A stretch of DNA of 64,000 bases from Sinomonas sp. ASV486 (GCF_030908215.1 NZ_JAVFJK010000003.1:185883-249882), one strand, 5' to 3'; numbered from the stretch's first letter, positions 55,379-64,000 are shown. The notes: a model not told the origin generated them from the letters alone. Numbers and translations are program-made.

Positions 55379-55840
55379 TTAGGCCGAGGCCGCCGCCTGC
55401 TCGGCCCGAAGGACACCGATCGCGTCCTCGAAGTCGGAAAGCGACTCGAAGTCCTGGTAGACGCTCGCGAACCGCAGGTAGGCGACCTGGTCCAGTTTCT
55501 TGAGGGGGCCGAGGATCGCGAGGCCGATCTCTTGGGCCCGGATCTCGGCGGAGCCGGCGGCCCGGATGGCCTCCTCGACCTCCTGGGCGAGCAGCGCAAG
55601 GTCGTCGTCGGTCACGGGGCGGCCCTTGCAGGCCTTCCGGACACCAGTGATCACCTTGGAGCGGCTGAACGGCTCGCCTGCGCCCGAACGCTTGAGCACC
55701 GTGAGGCTCGTGGTCTCCATCGTCGTGAAACGCCGGCCGCACTCGGGGCACTGCCGACGGCGCCGGATCGCCGAGCCGTCATCTTGGAGGCGGCTGTCGA
55801 CGACGCGGGAATCGGGATTGCGGCAGAACGGGCAGTACAC
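55379..55840 (-). CDS. nrdR: Transcriptional repressor NrdR
   Basis: A 153-aa repressor of ribonucleotide reductase genes that senses dATP/ATP. The zinc ribbon is at the extreme N-terminus (CPFC at residues 3-6 and CPEC about 31-34), followed by an ATP-cone domain ([24 protein letters not shown]... to [22 protein letters not shown]). The GTG at 55840 gives the invariant M-Y-C-P-F-C start and has TACCAT 7 nt upstream. No nrd genes are in the window. Candidate NrdR boxes lie upstream, suggesting self-control. Confidence 0.95.
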   Translation of the reverse strand: MYCPFCRNPDSRVVDSRLQDDGSAIRRRRQCPECGRRFTTMETTSLTVLKRSGAGEPFSRSKVITGVRKACKGRPVTDDDLALLAQEVEEAIRAAGSAEIRAQEIGLAILGPLKKLDQVAYLRFASVYQDFESLSDFEDAIGVLRAEQAAASA

Positions 55841-55847
55841 GGCCTCA

Positions 55848-55853
55848 ATGGTA
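55848..55853 (-). promoter_or_regulatory. TACCAT -10 box of nrdR (leaderless)
   Basis: Ends 7 nt before the GTG. A TTGTGG hexamer at 55872-55877 with an 18-bp spacer is a fair -35. Confidence 0.5.
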
Positions 55854-55887
55854 CTGACACGGTGGCCCGGACCACAAGGGCAGACCA

Positions 55888-55919
55888 CAAGATGTAGTGC
55901 AGCCCCCCACTATGTGTAG
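55888..55919. promoter_or_regulatory. Two candidate NrdR boxes
   Basis: CACTATGTGTAG at 55908-55919 matches 10 of 12 positions of the NrdR core CACTATATATAG; a weaker copy on the minus strand (55888-55899) matches 8 of 12. Centres are 20 bp apart, shorter than the usual 31-32 bp. Confidence 0.35.
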
Positions 55920-55950
55920 GGGTCAGTCGTTGTCTGCGGTCCAGAGATCC

Positions 55951-57348
55951 TCAGAGAGCCGGAGGGCCAGAGAGCCGGAGAGCGTCGGCGAACCGGACCT
56001 CGACGGCGTCGCCGTGCGCCGGAAGGTCCTCGGCGTCGGAGAGGCTGCGGATGTGCCGCGCGACGCCGGAGAGGGCCGGCTCCGAATAGTCGATGATCTG
56101 GATCGCGCGCAGGAACGTCGTGACGTTCAGGCCCGAAGAGAACGCGGCGGTTCCCGAGGTCGGCAGCACATGGTTGGAGCCGGCACAGTAGTCGCCGAGG
56201 CTCACCGGGCTGTAGTCGCCGACGAAGATCGCGCCTGCGTTGCGGATGCGTGCGGCGATGGCCGGCGCGTCTGCCGTCATGATCTCAAGGTGCTCGGCGG
56301 CGTAGGCATCGCACACCGCAATGCCGGCGTCCAGGGTGTCCACGAGCACGACGCCGGACTGCTCCCCGGACAGCGCCTCGACCACGCGCTCCCGGTGCTT
56401 CGTCCGGGCAGCGAGAATGGCAAGCTGTTCGCGGACACGGTCCGCCAGCTCCGGCGAATCGGTCACGAGAACGCTGCCCGCGCGGGGATCGTGCTCGGCC
56501 TGGCTGATGAGGTCCGCCGCGACGAACTCGGGCCGGGCGCCGGCATCGGCGAGGATCGCGATCTCGGTCGGGCCGGCCTCGGCGTCGATGCCGACGACCC
56601 CCTTGACGAGCCTCTTGGCCGTCGCGACGAAGATGTTCCCCGGTCCGGTCACGACGTCCACCGGGGCAATCGCGGGAAGCTCGCCCGCGTCGTCGTGTGC
56701 TGCCGGAATCCCGTAGGCGAAGGTCACGATCGCCTGGGCGCCGCCGATCGCGTAGACCTCGTCGATGCCCAGCAGGGCGGCGGCGGCGAGGATCGTGGGG
56801 TGCGGGAGCCCGTCGTTGTCCTTCTGCGGCGGCGAGGCCAGCGCGATGGAGGCGACACCCGCGGCCTGTGCGGGGACGACGTTCATGACGACGCTCGAGG
56901 GGTATACCGCGAGCCCGCCGGGGACGTACAGGCCCACACGGCCGACCGGCACCCACCGCTGGGTGACCGAGGCGCCCTGAGCGGGGTGGACGGTGACGTC
57001 AGCCGGGACCTGGGCCGCGGCGAAGATCCGCGCCCTCGCAATGGATTCCTCGAGGGCGGCGCGGACCTCGGGATCGAGCCCCGCAAGAGCACCGGAGATG
57101 GCCTCGGCGGGGACGCGTGGGTGGCGCTGCCGGACGCCGTCGAACTTCGCGGCCAGCGCGGTGAGAGCGGAGAAGCCGCTCCCCCGGACCTGCGAGATGA
57201 TGCCCCGGACGGCCTCCTCCACGCTCGCCCCATCGCCCGCCGTGAGGCGTGGAACCGCCGCGCGCAGTTCGGCGAGGCCGAGGGCGTGGCCCCGCAGGTC
57301 GATCGTGCGGAAGGCAGGCGAGGAAGCGGTGGTAGCGGCGGAAGTCAC
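55951..57348 (-). CDS. hisD: Histidinol dehydrogenase
   Basis: A 465-aa zinc enzyme catalysing the last two steps of histidine synthesis, histidinol to histidine with two NAD+. Motifs are [54 protein letters not shown], the zinc ligands in SQAEHDP and the catalytic EHLEIM region (HisD Glu/His), and [18 protein letters not shown]. The GTG start has TAGACT 6 nt upstream, so it is transcribed separately from the preceding membrane-protein gene. Other his genes are not in the window. Confidence 0.96.
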   Translation of the reverse strand: MTSAATTASSPAFRTIDLRGHALGLAELRAAVPRLTAGDGASVEEAVRGIISQVRGSGFSALTALAAKFDGVRQRHPRVPAEAISGALAGLDPEVRAALEESIARARIFAAAQVPADVTVHPAQGASVTQRWVPVGRVGLYVPGGLAVYPSSVVMNVVPAQAAGVASIALASPPQKDNDGLPHPTILAAAALLGIDEVYAIGGAQAIVTFAYGIPAAHDDAGELPAIAPVDVVTGPGNIFVATAKRLVKGVVGIDAEAGPTEIAILADAGARPEFVAADLISQAEHDPRAGSVLVTDSPELADRVREQLAILAARTKHRERVVEALSGEQSGVVLVDTLDAGIAVCDAYAAEHLEIMTADAPAIAARIRNAGAIFVGDYSPVSLGDYCAGSNHVLPTSGTAAFSSGLNVTTFLRAIQIIDYSEPALSGVARHIRSLSDAEDLPAHGDAVEVRFADALRLSGPPAL

Positions 57349-57354
57349 CGGTCC

Positions 57355-57360
57355 AGTCTA
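57355..57360 (-). promoter_or_regulatory. TAGACT -10 box of hisD (leaderless)
   Basis: Ends 6 nt before the GTG at 57348. Confidence 0.5.
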
Positions 57361-57375
57361 CCGGCGCCAGCGCCG

Positions 57376-58044
57376 TCACTCGCGGGGCGGCGCCCACCAG
57401 AGGGTCGTGAGGGCCAGCACCATGAGGGCCACGACGCACGGCCACACGGCGAGCGAACTCACGGCCTGCAGGCCGAACGCCGACTCGGCCACGGACGCGC
57501 TCACCCCACGTGCCCCGAGGACTCGCCCGAGCCCGAGTCCCGTGCCCCACGCCGCAAGGGATCCGAGGACGCTCCCCGCGAGGGCGGCAAGGCCGCGATT
57601 CGGCAGGCCGGTGCGGCGGCGCGTCACGGCGAGCACGACGGCGATCGCGAGTCCCGCGATCAGGCCGAGCCCCGCGAACACGAGATCCCGCTCATCCCAC
57701 GTGGCGTACTCGGTTCCCAAGCCGTAGAGGAGGCCACCGGGTGCGGCGACTGCCCAGACGGTCCCGAGGACGAGCCCAGCGAGGACCGGGAACACCGTCC
57801 ACCTCAGGAGAGAACGGCGTTCATCTCTGGAGCCGCCCTGCCGGGGGTCGGGTGCGGCGCCGGGCACGAGGCCGGGCACGGGCCCGGACAGGGTATCGGG
57901 CACGAGAACCCGCGCGGCAGCGGACTCAGAGGCGCCCTCGGGCTGCGGAGTCGCATCAGGAACCGGAGTCGCATCCGGCCCACCTGCATCGGGCCCAGCT
58001 GCATCGGGACCGGCCGCATCCGGCACTGGGGTCGCCTCAGGCAT
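57376..58044 (-). CDS. Four-helix membrane protein (possibly DUF2567)
   Basis: A 222-aa protein with a Pro/Asp/Ala-rich N-terminal 80 residues containing PDAAG-type repeats, then four hydrophobic segments (about 82-105, 118-140, 150-172 and 192-215). The layout and the short loop TEYATWDERDLVFAGLG recall DUF2567 proteins, but the match is tentative. The ATG at 58044 overlaps the dnaE stop by 8 nt (ATGCCTGA), indicating translational coupling to dnaE. Function is unknown. Confidence 0.72.
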   Translation of the reverse strand: MPEATPVPDAAGPDAAGPDAGGPDATPVPDATPQPEGASESAAARVLVPDTLSGPVPGLVPGAAPDPRQGGSRDERRSLLRWTVFPVLAGLVLGTVWAVAAPGGLLYGLGTEYATWDERDLVFAGLGLIAGLAIAVVLAVTRRRTGLPNRGLAALAGSVLGSLAAWGTGLGLGRVLGARGVSASVAESAFGLQAVSSLAVWPCVVALMVLALTTLWWAPPRE

Positions 58045-61000
58045 CGAGGCACGCTGGGCCGAGGAGGACCTTGAGGTCACCGAACAGCGCCGGGTTGGGG
58101 TTGACGCGCAGGTGCACGCCGAGCCGCATGACCTCGATGCTGCGCGTCCCCTGGAGCCTCAGCTGTACCTCGTTGTGGCCGGGGTGGGTCTTCAGGACAT
58201 CCCCGAGCTGGGTGACCACACGCTCGGTGGCCTTGTGGGTGGGCATGCTGATGACCACGGGGCCGCCGGTCGCGTCCGAGAGGTCGGGGACGGTCAGTTC
58301 CATCGCATTGAGGGTCACCGCGCCGTCATCCCGCCGCTGGAGCCGCCCCTTGACCACCACGATGAGGTCCTCGGCGAGGATCGCGGAGATCGGGCCGTAC
58401 ACCTGGCCGAAGAACATGACCTCGATCGACGCTCCGAGGTCTTCGATCTCCGCCCGCGCGTAGGCGTTGCCGCTGGACTTGGCGATGCGCCGGGAAAGCG
58501 ACGTGATCATACCCGCGATGGTGACGATCGCGCCGTCGCCCGGACCCTCATCCGCGATGAGCGTGTTGATCCCGGCCTCCGCGTGCTGCGAGAGCACGCC
58601 CTCGAGCCCTTGAAGCGGGTGGTCCGAGACGTAGAGGCCCAGCATGTCCCGCTCGAAGGCGAGTTTGTCCTTCTTCTCCCACTCGGGGAGGTCCGGGACC
58701 TCCACCGCGAGACCGGCGCCGGGGTCGCCCGCCGCGTCCCCGAAAGCGCTGAAGAGGTCGAACTGGTTGTTGGCCTCGTTGCGTTTGAGGGTGATGACGG
58801 CGTCGACGGCCTCCTCATGGATCATCGCGAGGGACCGGCGCGCGTGGCCGAGGGAATCGAAGGCGCCGGCCTTGACCAGCGACTCGATGGTGCGCTTGTT
58901 GCAGACGACGGCCGGGACCTTCGTGAGGAAGTCGGAGAACCCCGCGAAGGCGCCCTTCTCCTCGCGTGCACCAACCATCGCGTGCACCACGTTCGCCCCC
59001 ACGTTGCGGATGGCACCCATGCCGAAGCGGATGTCCTTCCCGACCGGGGTGAAGTTGAGGGAGGACTCGTTGACGTCCGGCGGGAGGACCGTGATGCCCA
59101 TGTGCCGGCACTCGTTGAGGTACATCGCCGACTTGTCCTTGTCGTCGCCCACCGACGTGAGCAGTGCCGCCATGTACTCGGCCGGGAAGTGCGCCTTGAG
59201 GTACGCCGTCCAGTACGAGACCACACCGTAGGCCGCCGAGTGGGCCTTGTTGAACGCGTAGTCGGAGAACGGCAGGAGGATGTCCCACAGGGCCTTGACC
59301 GCGGCGTCGGAATAGCCGCGGTCGCGCATGCCGCCCGAGAAGCCCTCGAACTGCTTGTCCAGCTCCGACTTCTTCTTCTTGCCCATCGCGCGGCGCAGGA
59401 TGTCTGCCTGGCCGAGCGAGTAGCCCGCGACCTTCTGTGCGATGGCCATGACCTGCTCCTGGTACACGATCAGGCCGTAGGTCGTGTTGAGGATGTCCCG
59501 CAGGGGCTCCTCGAGCTCGGGGTGGATCGGGGTGATCTCCTGCTGCTTGGTCTTGCGCAGCGCATAGTTGGTGTGGGCGTTCGCGCCCATCGGACCCGGG
59601 CGGTAGAGCGCCAGGACGGCGGAGATGTCCTCGAAGTTGTCGGGGCGCATGAGCTTCAGGAGTGAGCGCATAGGGCCGCCGTCGAGCTGGAAGACGCCCA
59701 GGGTGTCGCCACGGGCCAGCAGCTCATACGAGGCGGCGTCGTCGAGCTCGAGCCGCTCGAGGTCCAGGTCGATGCCCTGGTTGGCCTTGATGTTGTCGAG
59801 GGCATCCGTGATGATCGTCAGGTTCCTCAGGCCGAGGAAGTCCATCTTGATCAGGCCGAGGCCCTCGCAGGTCGGGTAGTCGAACTGCGTGATGACCTGG
59901 CCGTCCTGCTCTCGGCGCATGATCGGCACGATGTCGATGAGCGGGTGCGAGGACATGATGACGCCGGCCGCGTGCACGCCCCACTGGCGCTTGAGGCCCT
60001 CGAGCCCGGTGGCCGTCTCGAAGACGCGCTGCGAGTCGGCGTCCGTGCGCAGAAGCTCCCGCATCTCCTCGGCCTCGCCGTACCGCTTCGCCTCGGGATT
60101 GTGGATGTCGGCAAGCGGCATGCCCTTGCCCATGACGTCCGGCGGCATGGCCTTCGTGAGCCGCTCCCCCACGGAGAACGGATAGCCGAGCACGCGCGAG
60201 GAGTCCTTGAGCGCCTGCTTGGCCTTGATGGTGCCGTAGGTGACGATCATGGCCACGCGGTCGTCGCCGTACTTCTCGGTCACATACTTGATGACCTCGG
60301 AGCGGCGGCGATCATCGAAGTCGACGTCGAAGTCCGGCATCGAGACGCGGTCCGGATTGAGGAAGCGCTCGAAGATGAGCCCATGGGCGAGCGGGTTGAG
60401 GTCGGTGATGCGCATCGCGTAGGCGGCCATCGACCCAGCGCCCGAGCCACGGCCCGGCCCCACGCGGATGCCGTTGTCCTTGGCCCAGTTGATGAAGTCC
60501 GCGACCACGAGGAAGTACCCGGGGAAGCCCATCTGGGTGATGATGCCGATCTCGTATTCGGCCTGCTTGCGGACCTCGTCCGGAATGCCCGCGGGGAACC
60601 GGTAGTGCAGTCCGCGCTCGACCTCCTTGACGAACCACGACTCCTCGTTCTCCCCCTCGGGGCAGGGGAAGCGGGGCATATAGCTGGCCTTGGTGTTGAA
60701 CCCCACGTCGCAACGCTCCGCGATGAGCAGGGTGTTGTCGCAGGCGTCGGGGTGGTCGCCGAAGATCGCGCGCATCTCGGCCGGAGACTTGAGGTAGAAC
60801 TCGTCCGCGTCGAATTTGAAGCGCTTCGGATCCGCGAGGGCCGAGCCGGACTGGACGCACAGAAGCGCCGCGTGGCTCGAGGCGTCCTCGGCATGCGTGT
60901 AGTGGAGGTCATTGGTCGCGACAAGCGGGAGGCCGACGTCCTTCGCGAGCTTGATGAGGTCCGCCTGCACGTTCCGCTCGATGTCCAGGCCGTGATCCAT

Positions 61001-61570
61001 GAGCTCGCAGAAGAAGTTGCCCTCGCCGAAAATGTCCCGGAACTCCGCGGCGGCCTCGCGGGCCTCCCTGTACAGGCCCAGGCGCAGCTTCGTCTGGACC
61101 TCGCCTGAGGGGCAGCCGGTCGTCGCGATGAGACCCTTGCCGTAGGTCTGCAGGAGATCCCGGTCCATGCGGGGCTTGTAGAGGTACCCCTCGAGCGAGG
61201 CGAGTGAGGACATGCGGAAGAGGTTGTGCATGCCCTCGGTGGTCTCGGCCCACATCGTCATGTGCGTGTAAGCACCGGCACCGGAGACGTCGTCGCGACC
61301 GCCCTCGCCCCACCGCACGCGGGTCTTGTCCTGGCGTGCGGTGCCCGGCGTCAGATAGGCCTCGACCCCGACGATCGGCTTGATGCCGGCGTTGTTGGCC
61401 TTGTTCCAGAAGTCGAACGCCCCGAACACGAACCCGTGGTCGGTGGTCGCTAGGGCGTTCATGCCCAGCTCCTCGGCGTGGCTGAACAGGTCCCCGAGCC
61501 TCGCCGCGCCGTCGAGCATCGAGTACTCGGTGTGGTTGTGGAGGTGGACGAAGGAACCGCTGGAAGTCAC
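58037..61570 (-). CDS. dnaE: DNA polymerase III subunit alpha
   Basis: The 1177-aa replicative polymerase. The PHP domain opens FVHLHNHTEYSMLDG and includes ATTDHGFV; in actinobacterial DnaE it carries proofreading exonuclease activity. Catalytic Asp residues of the palm are in PDFDVDFDDRRR (near residue 405) and the following conserved RVAMIVTYGT region. HhH and OB-fold (ITSLSRRIAKSSGNAYARAEIEDL) domains follow. Length is standard for DnaE1. The GTG start has TAAACT 6 nt upstream. The next gene starts within its stop codon. Confidence 0.97.
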   Translation of the reverse strand: MTSSGSFVHLHNHTEYSMLDGAARLGDLFSHAEELGMNALATTDHGFVFGAFDFWNKANNAGIKPIVGVEAYLTPGTARQDKTRVRWGEGGRDDVSGAGAYTHMTMWAETTEGMHNLFRMSSLASLEGYLYKPRMDRDLLQTYGKGLIATTGCPSGEVQTKLRLGLYREAREAAAEFRDIFGEGNFFCELMDHGLDIERNVQADLIKLAKDVGLPLVATNDLHYTHAEDASSHAALLCVQSGSALADPKRFKFDADEFYLKSPAEMRAIFGDHPDACDNTLLIAERCDVGFNTKASYMPRFPCPEGENEESWFVKEVERGLHYRFPAGIPDEVRKQAEYEIGIITQMGFPGYFLVVADFINWAKDNGIRVGPGRGSGAGSMAAYAMRITDLNPLAHGLIFERFLNPDRVSMPDFDVDFDDRRRSEVIKYVTEKYGDDRVAMIVTYGTIKAKQALKDSSRVLGYPFSVGERLTKAMPPDVMGKGMPLADIHNPEAKRYGEAEEMRELLRTDADSQRVFETATGLEGLKRQWGVHAAGVIMSSHPLIDIVPIMRREQDGQVITQFDYPTCEGLGLIKMDFLGLRNLTIITDALDNIKANQGIDLDLERLELDDAASYELLARGDTLGVFQLDGGPMRSLLKLMRPDNFEDISAVLALYRPGPMGANAHTNYALRKTKQQEITPIHPELEEPLRDILNTTYGLIVYQEQVMAIAQKVAGYSLGQADILRRAMGKKKKSELDKQFEGFSGGMRDRGYSDAAVKALWDILLPFSDYAFNKAHSAAYGVVSYWTAYLKAHFPAEYMAALLTSVGDDKDKSAMYLNECRHMGITVLPPDVNESSLNFTPVGKDIRFGMGAIRNVGANVVHAMVGAREEKGAFAGFSDFLTKVPAVVCNKRTIESLVKAGAFDSLGHARRSLAMIHEEAVDAVITLKRNEANNQFDLFSAFGDAAGDPGAGLAVEVPDLPEWEKKDKLAFERDMLGLYVSDHPLQGLEGVLSQHAEAGINTLIADEGPGDGAIVTIAGMITSLSRRIAKSSGNAYARAEIEDLGASIEVMFFGQVYGPISAILAEDLIVVVKGRLQRRDDGAVTLNAMELTVPDLSDATGGPVVISMPTHKATERVVTQLGDVLKTHPGHNEVQLRLQGTRSIEVMRLGVHLRVNPNPALFGDLKVLLGPACLDA

Positions 61571-61576
61571 CGCACC

Positions 61577-61582
61577 AGTTTA
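61577..61582 (-). promoter_or_regulatory. TAAACT -10 box of dnaE (leaderless)
   Basis: Ends 6 nt before the GTG at 61570. Confidence 0.5.
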
Positions 61583-61638
61583 GGCGCCGCCCCACGAGGG
61601 TGCGGGGAGACACGACGGCGGCCCGCGCCGTCGCGCCT

Positions 61639-61686
61639 TCAGCCCGCCTTGTGCTCAACCCGCCGTGCGCTCAACCCGCCTTGCGC
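61639..61686. repeat. Three 16-bp tandem repeats spanning a stop codon
   Basis: Units start at 61639, 61655 and 61671, each beginning TCA and close to TCAACCCGCCTTGCGC. The last TCA (61671-61673) is the stop codon of the gene that ends there, so TGA recurs 16 and 32 nt beyond it. Confidence 0.85.
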
Positions 61687-62288
61687 CTGAGCAGGCTCGC
61701 CGCGGCGATCTGCTCGCCGAGATAGAACACGGCGGGCACCACGTCGCCGGTGCGTGCGAGCACGGCTCCCGTCCCGGTCGCGAGGAGTCCGACGGCGGCC
61801 GCCTCCCTCCGGTGGCCCCGCATCGACCAGAGGGCTCCCGCGAGCGAGCCGAGGGCCACGACGTGGAGCCACGCATACGTTCTGAAGGGCCACAGGGCGC
61901 CCCTGCGGGCCGCGAACCACTCAATGTCGGAGGTCCGCGTGGCGATCTCCGAGACGAAGAGCGGCGCTCCCGCGAGGAGGGCGCTCGCTGCGACCGCGAC
62001 GAGCTTCTTGGCGCGTCCGGCCGGGAGCGCGAGCGCCAAGCGCGCGAAGGCGGCTGGGACTGCGGCCGTGCCCGCCGCCGCCAGATGTTCGCCGAGCACC
62101 CACTGGACCCGGCCCGCCTTCAGCAGTTCGAGCCGTTTGGCGGCGTCGGGCTCGGTGTAGACGCGGGGAATCGGAGCGATGCCGATCAGCCAGACCCCTG
62201 CGGCGCCTATGGCTGTCTTGGCCGCTCGGCGCACCGATGGGTCCTCCTGACCCAGCGGGCTGGCCACGTCTGAGGCGCGTCCCATCAT
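61671..62288 (-). CDS. Membrane protein of unknown function
   Basis: A 205-aa protein with about five hydrophobic segments, including TAIGAAGVWLIGIAP near residue 25, LGEHLAAAGTAAVPAAFARLAL, VAVAASALLAGAPLFVSEIA and AAVGLLATGTGAVLARTG-VVPAVFYLGEQI near the end. I do not recognise the family. The ATG at 62288 is chosen for GGAGGGAG directly upstream (ATGATG tandem). The final codons R-K-A-G and stop lie in a 16-bp repeat array. It sits between rluA-type and dnaE genes on the same strand. Confidence 0.7.
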   Translation of the reverse strand: MMGRASDVASPLGQEDPSVRRAAKTAIGAAGVWLIGIAPIPRVYTEPDAAKRLELLKAGRVQWVLGEHLAAAGTAAVPAAFARLALALPAGRAKKLVAVAASALLAGAPLFVSEIATRTSDIEWFAARRGALWPFRTYAWLHVVALGSLAGALWSMRGHRREAAAVGLLATGTGAVLARTGDVVPAVFYLGEQIAAASLLRRKAG

Positions 62289-62347
62289 GCTCCCTCCGCC
62301 GTCAGCGTAGGGCCCGGCGCCCGGAGCGGTCAACGCGCCGAGCAGAC

Positions 62348-63280
62348 CTACACGCGCCCCTCGCGCAGAGCATCGAGGGCGTACTCGAGGTCCGCCGGGT
62401 AAGGACTCACAGCCTCAACGCGCTCCCCCGTGCGCGGGTGCGCAAAGGCGAGCCGGTAGGCGTGGAGCCACTGGCGCGTGAGGCCCAGATCCGCAGCGAG
62501 GCGCGGATCCGCGCCGTAGGTGAGGTCCCCGGCGCACGGATGGTGCAAGGCTGAGAAGTGGACGCGGATCTGATGGGTCCGGCCGGTCTCAAGGTGGACC
62601 TCGACCAGGCTTGCCCGCCCGAAGGCTTCGAGGACCTCGTAGTGCGTCACGGAGGGGCGGCCGTCCTCGACCACGGCGAAGCGCCAGTCGTAGCCCGGGT
62701 GACGGCCGATCGGGGCGTCGATCGTCCCCTCGAGCGGGTCGGGGATCCCCTGGACCACCGCGTGGTAGACCTTCTCGACCGTGCGCTCCTTGAACGCCTG
62801 CTTGAGCAGCGTGTAGGCGTGCTCGGTCTTGGCCACGACCATTGCCCCGGAAGTACCCACGTCCAACCGGTGCACGATCCCCGCCCGTTCGGGGGCCCCG
62901 GACGTGGAGATGCGGTAGCCGGCTGCTGCGAGACCCCCGACCACCGTGGGGCCGACCCAGCCGGGTGACGGGTGGGCGGCGACGCCTACCGGCTTGTCGA
63001 CGACAACGAAGTCCTCGTCGTCGATGAGGATCTCGAGTCCGTCCACTGTCTCCACCACTACTTCCAGAGGGTCACGCGTCTCCGGCCGCTCGACGACGAG
63101 CTCATCCCCGGCGCCCAGCTTGGCCGACTTGGCCACGGCCTTGCCGCCGAGCTGCACGTGCCCGCCGGACAACAGTGCCGCCGCTGCGGAGCGTGAGAGC
63201 CCGAGGAGCTCCGCGAGCACGGCATCCGCCCGGGCCCCGGTCAACGCTTCCGGGACGAGCAGGTGCTCGGATTCAGTCAT
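62348..63280 (-). CDS. RluA family rRNA pseudouridine synthase (RluD-like)
   Basis: A 310-aa enzyme isomerising uridines in large-subunit rRNA. An N-terminal S4 domain ([31 protein letters not shown]) is followed by the catalytic domain, with the active-site Asp in [18 protein letters not shown] near residue 140. The [24 protein letters not shown] motif is characteristic of the RluA/RluC/RluD group; the gene position downstream of lspA supports RluD. The ATG at 63280 overlaps the lspA stop by 8 nt (ATGACTGA). Confidence 0.94.
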   Translation of the reverse strand: MTESEHLLVPEALTGARADAVLAELLGLSRSAAAALLSGGHVQLGGKAVAKSAKLGAGDELVVERPETRDPLEVVVETVDGLEILIDDEDFVVVDKPVGVAAHPSPGWVGPTVVGGLAAAGYRISTSGAPERAGIVHRLDVGTSGAMVVAKTEHAYTLLKQAFKERTVEKVYHAVVQGIPDPLEGTIDAPIGRHPGYDWRFAVVEDGRPSVTHYEVLEAFGRASLVEVHLETGRTHQIRVHFSALHHPCAGDLTYGADPRLAADLGLTRQWLHAYRLAFAHPRTGERVEAVSPYPADLEYALDALREGRV

Positions 63281-63860
63281 GCTCGCCTTCGGTGGATGCC
63301 CCATCCTGCGGCGCGCCGTCGGGCGGCGTGCTCTCGCGCCTTTGGCGCGTGCCATCCGGCGAGAGTCCCATCAAGGTGAGAAGGCACACGAGCACGACGC
63401 CGCACACGACGGCGGAGTCGGCGACATTGAAGATCGCGAAATTCGGCAGGGAGATGAAGTCCACGACGTGGCCCATGCCGAAGGAAGGTTCACGGAGCAG
63501 CCGGTCCGTCAGGTTCCCGAGGGCTCCGCCGAGCACGAGCCCGAGCGCGACGCCCCACCACAGCGAGCGAACCTTCCGGGAGTAGATGACGATGCCCACG
63601 GACACGACGGTCATGACGATCGTGAAGACCCAGGTCACACCCTCGCCGATGGAGAACGCAGCGCCCGAGTTACGGATGTAGTACCACTGCAGCAGCGGCG
63701 GGAGAACGGGGATCCGCTCTCCCTCGACCATGGTGCTCGTGACCCACAGCTTGGTCAGCTGGTCGCCGATGTAGGCGACAACCGCGATGAGGGCCAGGAG
63801 CACGACGGCGCGTCGTCGCCGCCCGGGACTGGCCTCGGGGGCGTCAGGCGTAGTGTCCAT
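63273..63860 (-). CDS. lspA: Lipoprotein signal peptidase (signal peptidase II)
   Basis: A 195-aa four-helix membrane aspartic protease cutting prolipoprotein signal peptides. The catalytic dyad is in [12 protein letters not shown] and [19 protein letters not shown] and [11 protein letters not shown] are other family motifs. The C-terminal tail ([21 protein letters not shown]) is unusually long and hydrophilic. The ATG at 63860 is chosen with GGAAAGAAG upstream; six more codons are open. It precedes the pseudouridine synthase with an 8-nt overlap. Confidence 0.95.
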   Translation of the reverse strand: MDTTPDAPEASPGRRRRAVVLLALIAVVAYIGDQLTKLWVTSTMVEGERIPVLPPLLQWYYIRNSGAAFSIGEGVTWVFTIVMTVVSVGIVIYSRKVRSLWWGVALGLVLGGALGNLTDRLLREPSFGMGHVVDFISLPNFAIFNVADSAVVCGVVLVCLLTLMGLSPDGTRQRRESTPPDGAPQDGASTEGEHD

Positions 63861-63879
63861 ACTTCTTTCCGGTGGCAAC

Positions 63880-63918
63880 GCAGGACCGGCGGCCGCCTGA
63901 GGCAGCCGCCGGTCCTGC
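63880..63918 (-). terminator. Terminator after divIVA
   Basis: 14-bp perfect stem (63880-63893 with 63905-63918) and an 11-nt loop between the divIVA stop and lspA. Confidence 0.75.
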
Positions 63919-63931
63919 GGACTGAGGGTGA

Positions 63932-64000
63932 TCAGACCTCGGCGTTGTCGGAGATATCGGCCGTGGCGACGGAGCCCCGGGCCTCGAGGTCGCGGAGCTG
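63932..64000 (-). CDS. divIVA: C-terminus of a DivIVA/Wag31 family protein (partial)
   Basis: The last 22 codons of a minus-strand gene that enters from the right edge. The end reads QLRDLEARGSVATADISDNA-EV, where QLRDLE-x-x-GS matches the C-terminal end of actinobacterial DivIVA (Wag31) coiled-coil proteins that direct polar growth. In Actinobacteria, divIVA lies directly upstream of lspA, as here. The call rests on a short tail and synteny. Confidence 0.6.
   Translation of the reverse strand, partial: QLRDLEARGSVATADISDNAEV

Noticed and set aside
58112-61108. Long plus-strand open frames opposite dnaE
   Set aside because: They are antisense shadows of an intact polymerase gene, with no ribosome binding site or recognisable domain.
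1-64000. Search for CRISPR arrays, transposases, integrases, prophage, tRNA/rRNA and riboswitches
   Set aside because: No regularly spaced repeats with unique spacers, no recombinase motifs, no cloverleaf or rRNA-like stretch and no convincing riboswitch core were seen.

Overview
The window is a gene-dense stretch (roughly 68-70% GC by eye) of an actinobacterial core chromosome, most like Micrococcaceae (Arthrobacter/Sinomonas type). The assignment rests on Actinobacteria-restricted families (DUF3159, DUF3710, DUF3093, DUF4193, DUF4191, DUF4192, DUF5998, SepH, PAC2 proteasome chaperone, polyphosphate glucokinase), a fused CydDC exporter, GlnA/GlnE/GlnA2 nitrogen control, and frequent GTG/TTG starts. 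I saw no phage, transposase, CRISPR, tRNA or rRNA.

Layout. 1-3.5 kb: minus-strand DUF3159, OB-fold, DUF3710 and dut, then DUF3093 (+) and zinc-ribbon DUF4193 (-). 3.8-8 kb: sepH (+), converging on thymidine kinase, a nucleotide pyrophosphatase/phosphodiesterase and DUF5998 (-). 8-13.4 kb: a GNAT/acyl-CoA-synthetase-like lysine acetyltransferase (-) divergent from parC (+). 13.5-22 kb: DinB; cydA-cydB-cydDC (-) divergent from blaI and an M56 metallopeptidase (+). 22-27.6 kb: parE, a 73-aa zinc-ribbon protein, primary sigma factor sigA and DUF4192. 27.8-32 kb: MFS transporter, PAC2 protein and leucyl aminopeptidase pepA. 32-36.5 kb: lpdA, sucB, a small membrane protein and OsmC. 36.7-42.4 kb: tricorn-type protease and a membrane Ser/Thr kinase. 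42.5-45.6 kb: lipB-lipA, DUF4191, RDD. 45.9-52.2 kb: glnA, cupin, glnE, glnA2. 52.3-55.8 kb: panB, a 62-aa SPOR-like protein, map, ppgK, nrdR. 56-64 kb: hisD, a membrane protein, dnaE, another membrane protein, rluA-type pseudouridine synthase, lspA and the last codons of divIVA.

How the genes work together. lpdA/sucB (E3/E2 of 2-oxoglutarate dehydrogenase) lie near lipB/lipA, which make and attach the lipoyl group they need. glnA carries the adenylylatable tyrosine acted on by glnE and has a GlnR-type box upstream; glnA2 lacks that site. cydAB (bd oxidase) is transcribed with its CydDC assembly exporter, and three identical-arm palindromes sit between it and a divergent BlaI-family repressor plus M56 protease.

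The most notable signals are: (i) three TTCTAC-N5-GTAGAA operators linking a BlaI/M56 module to cytochrome bd; (ii) 14 genes with a TANNNT box ending exactly 6-7 nt before the start codon, indicating leaderless mRNAs; (iii) two unrelated genes whose stop codon lies at the edge of a 16-bp tandem repeat that places TGA in all three frames; and (iv) several in-frame minisatellites in linkers.
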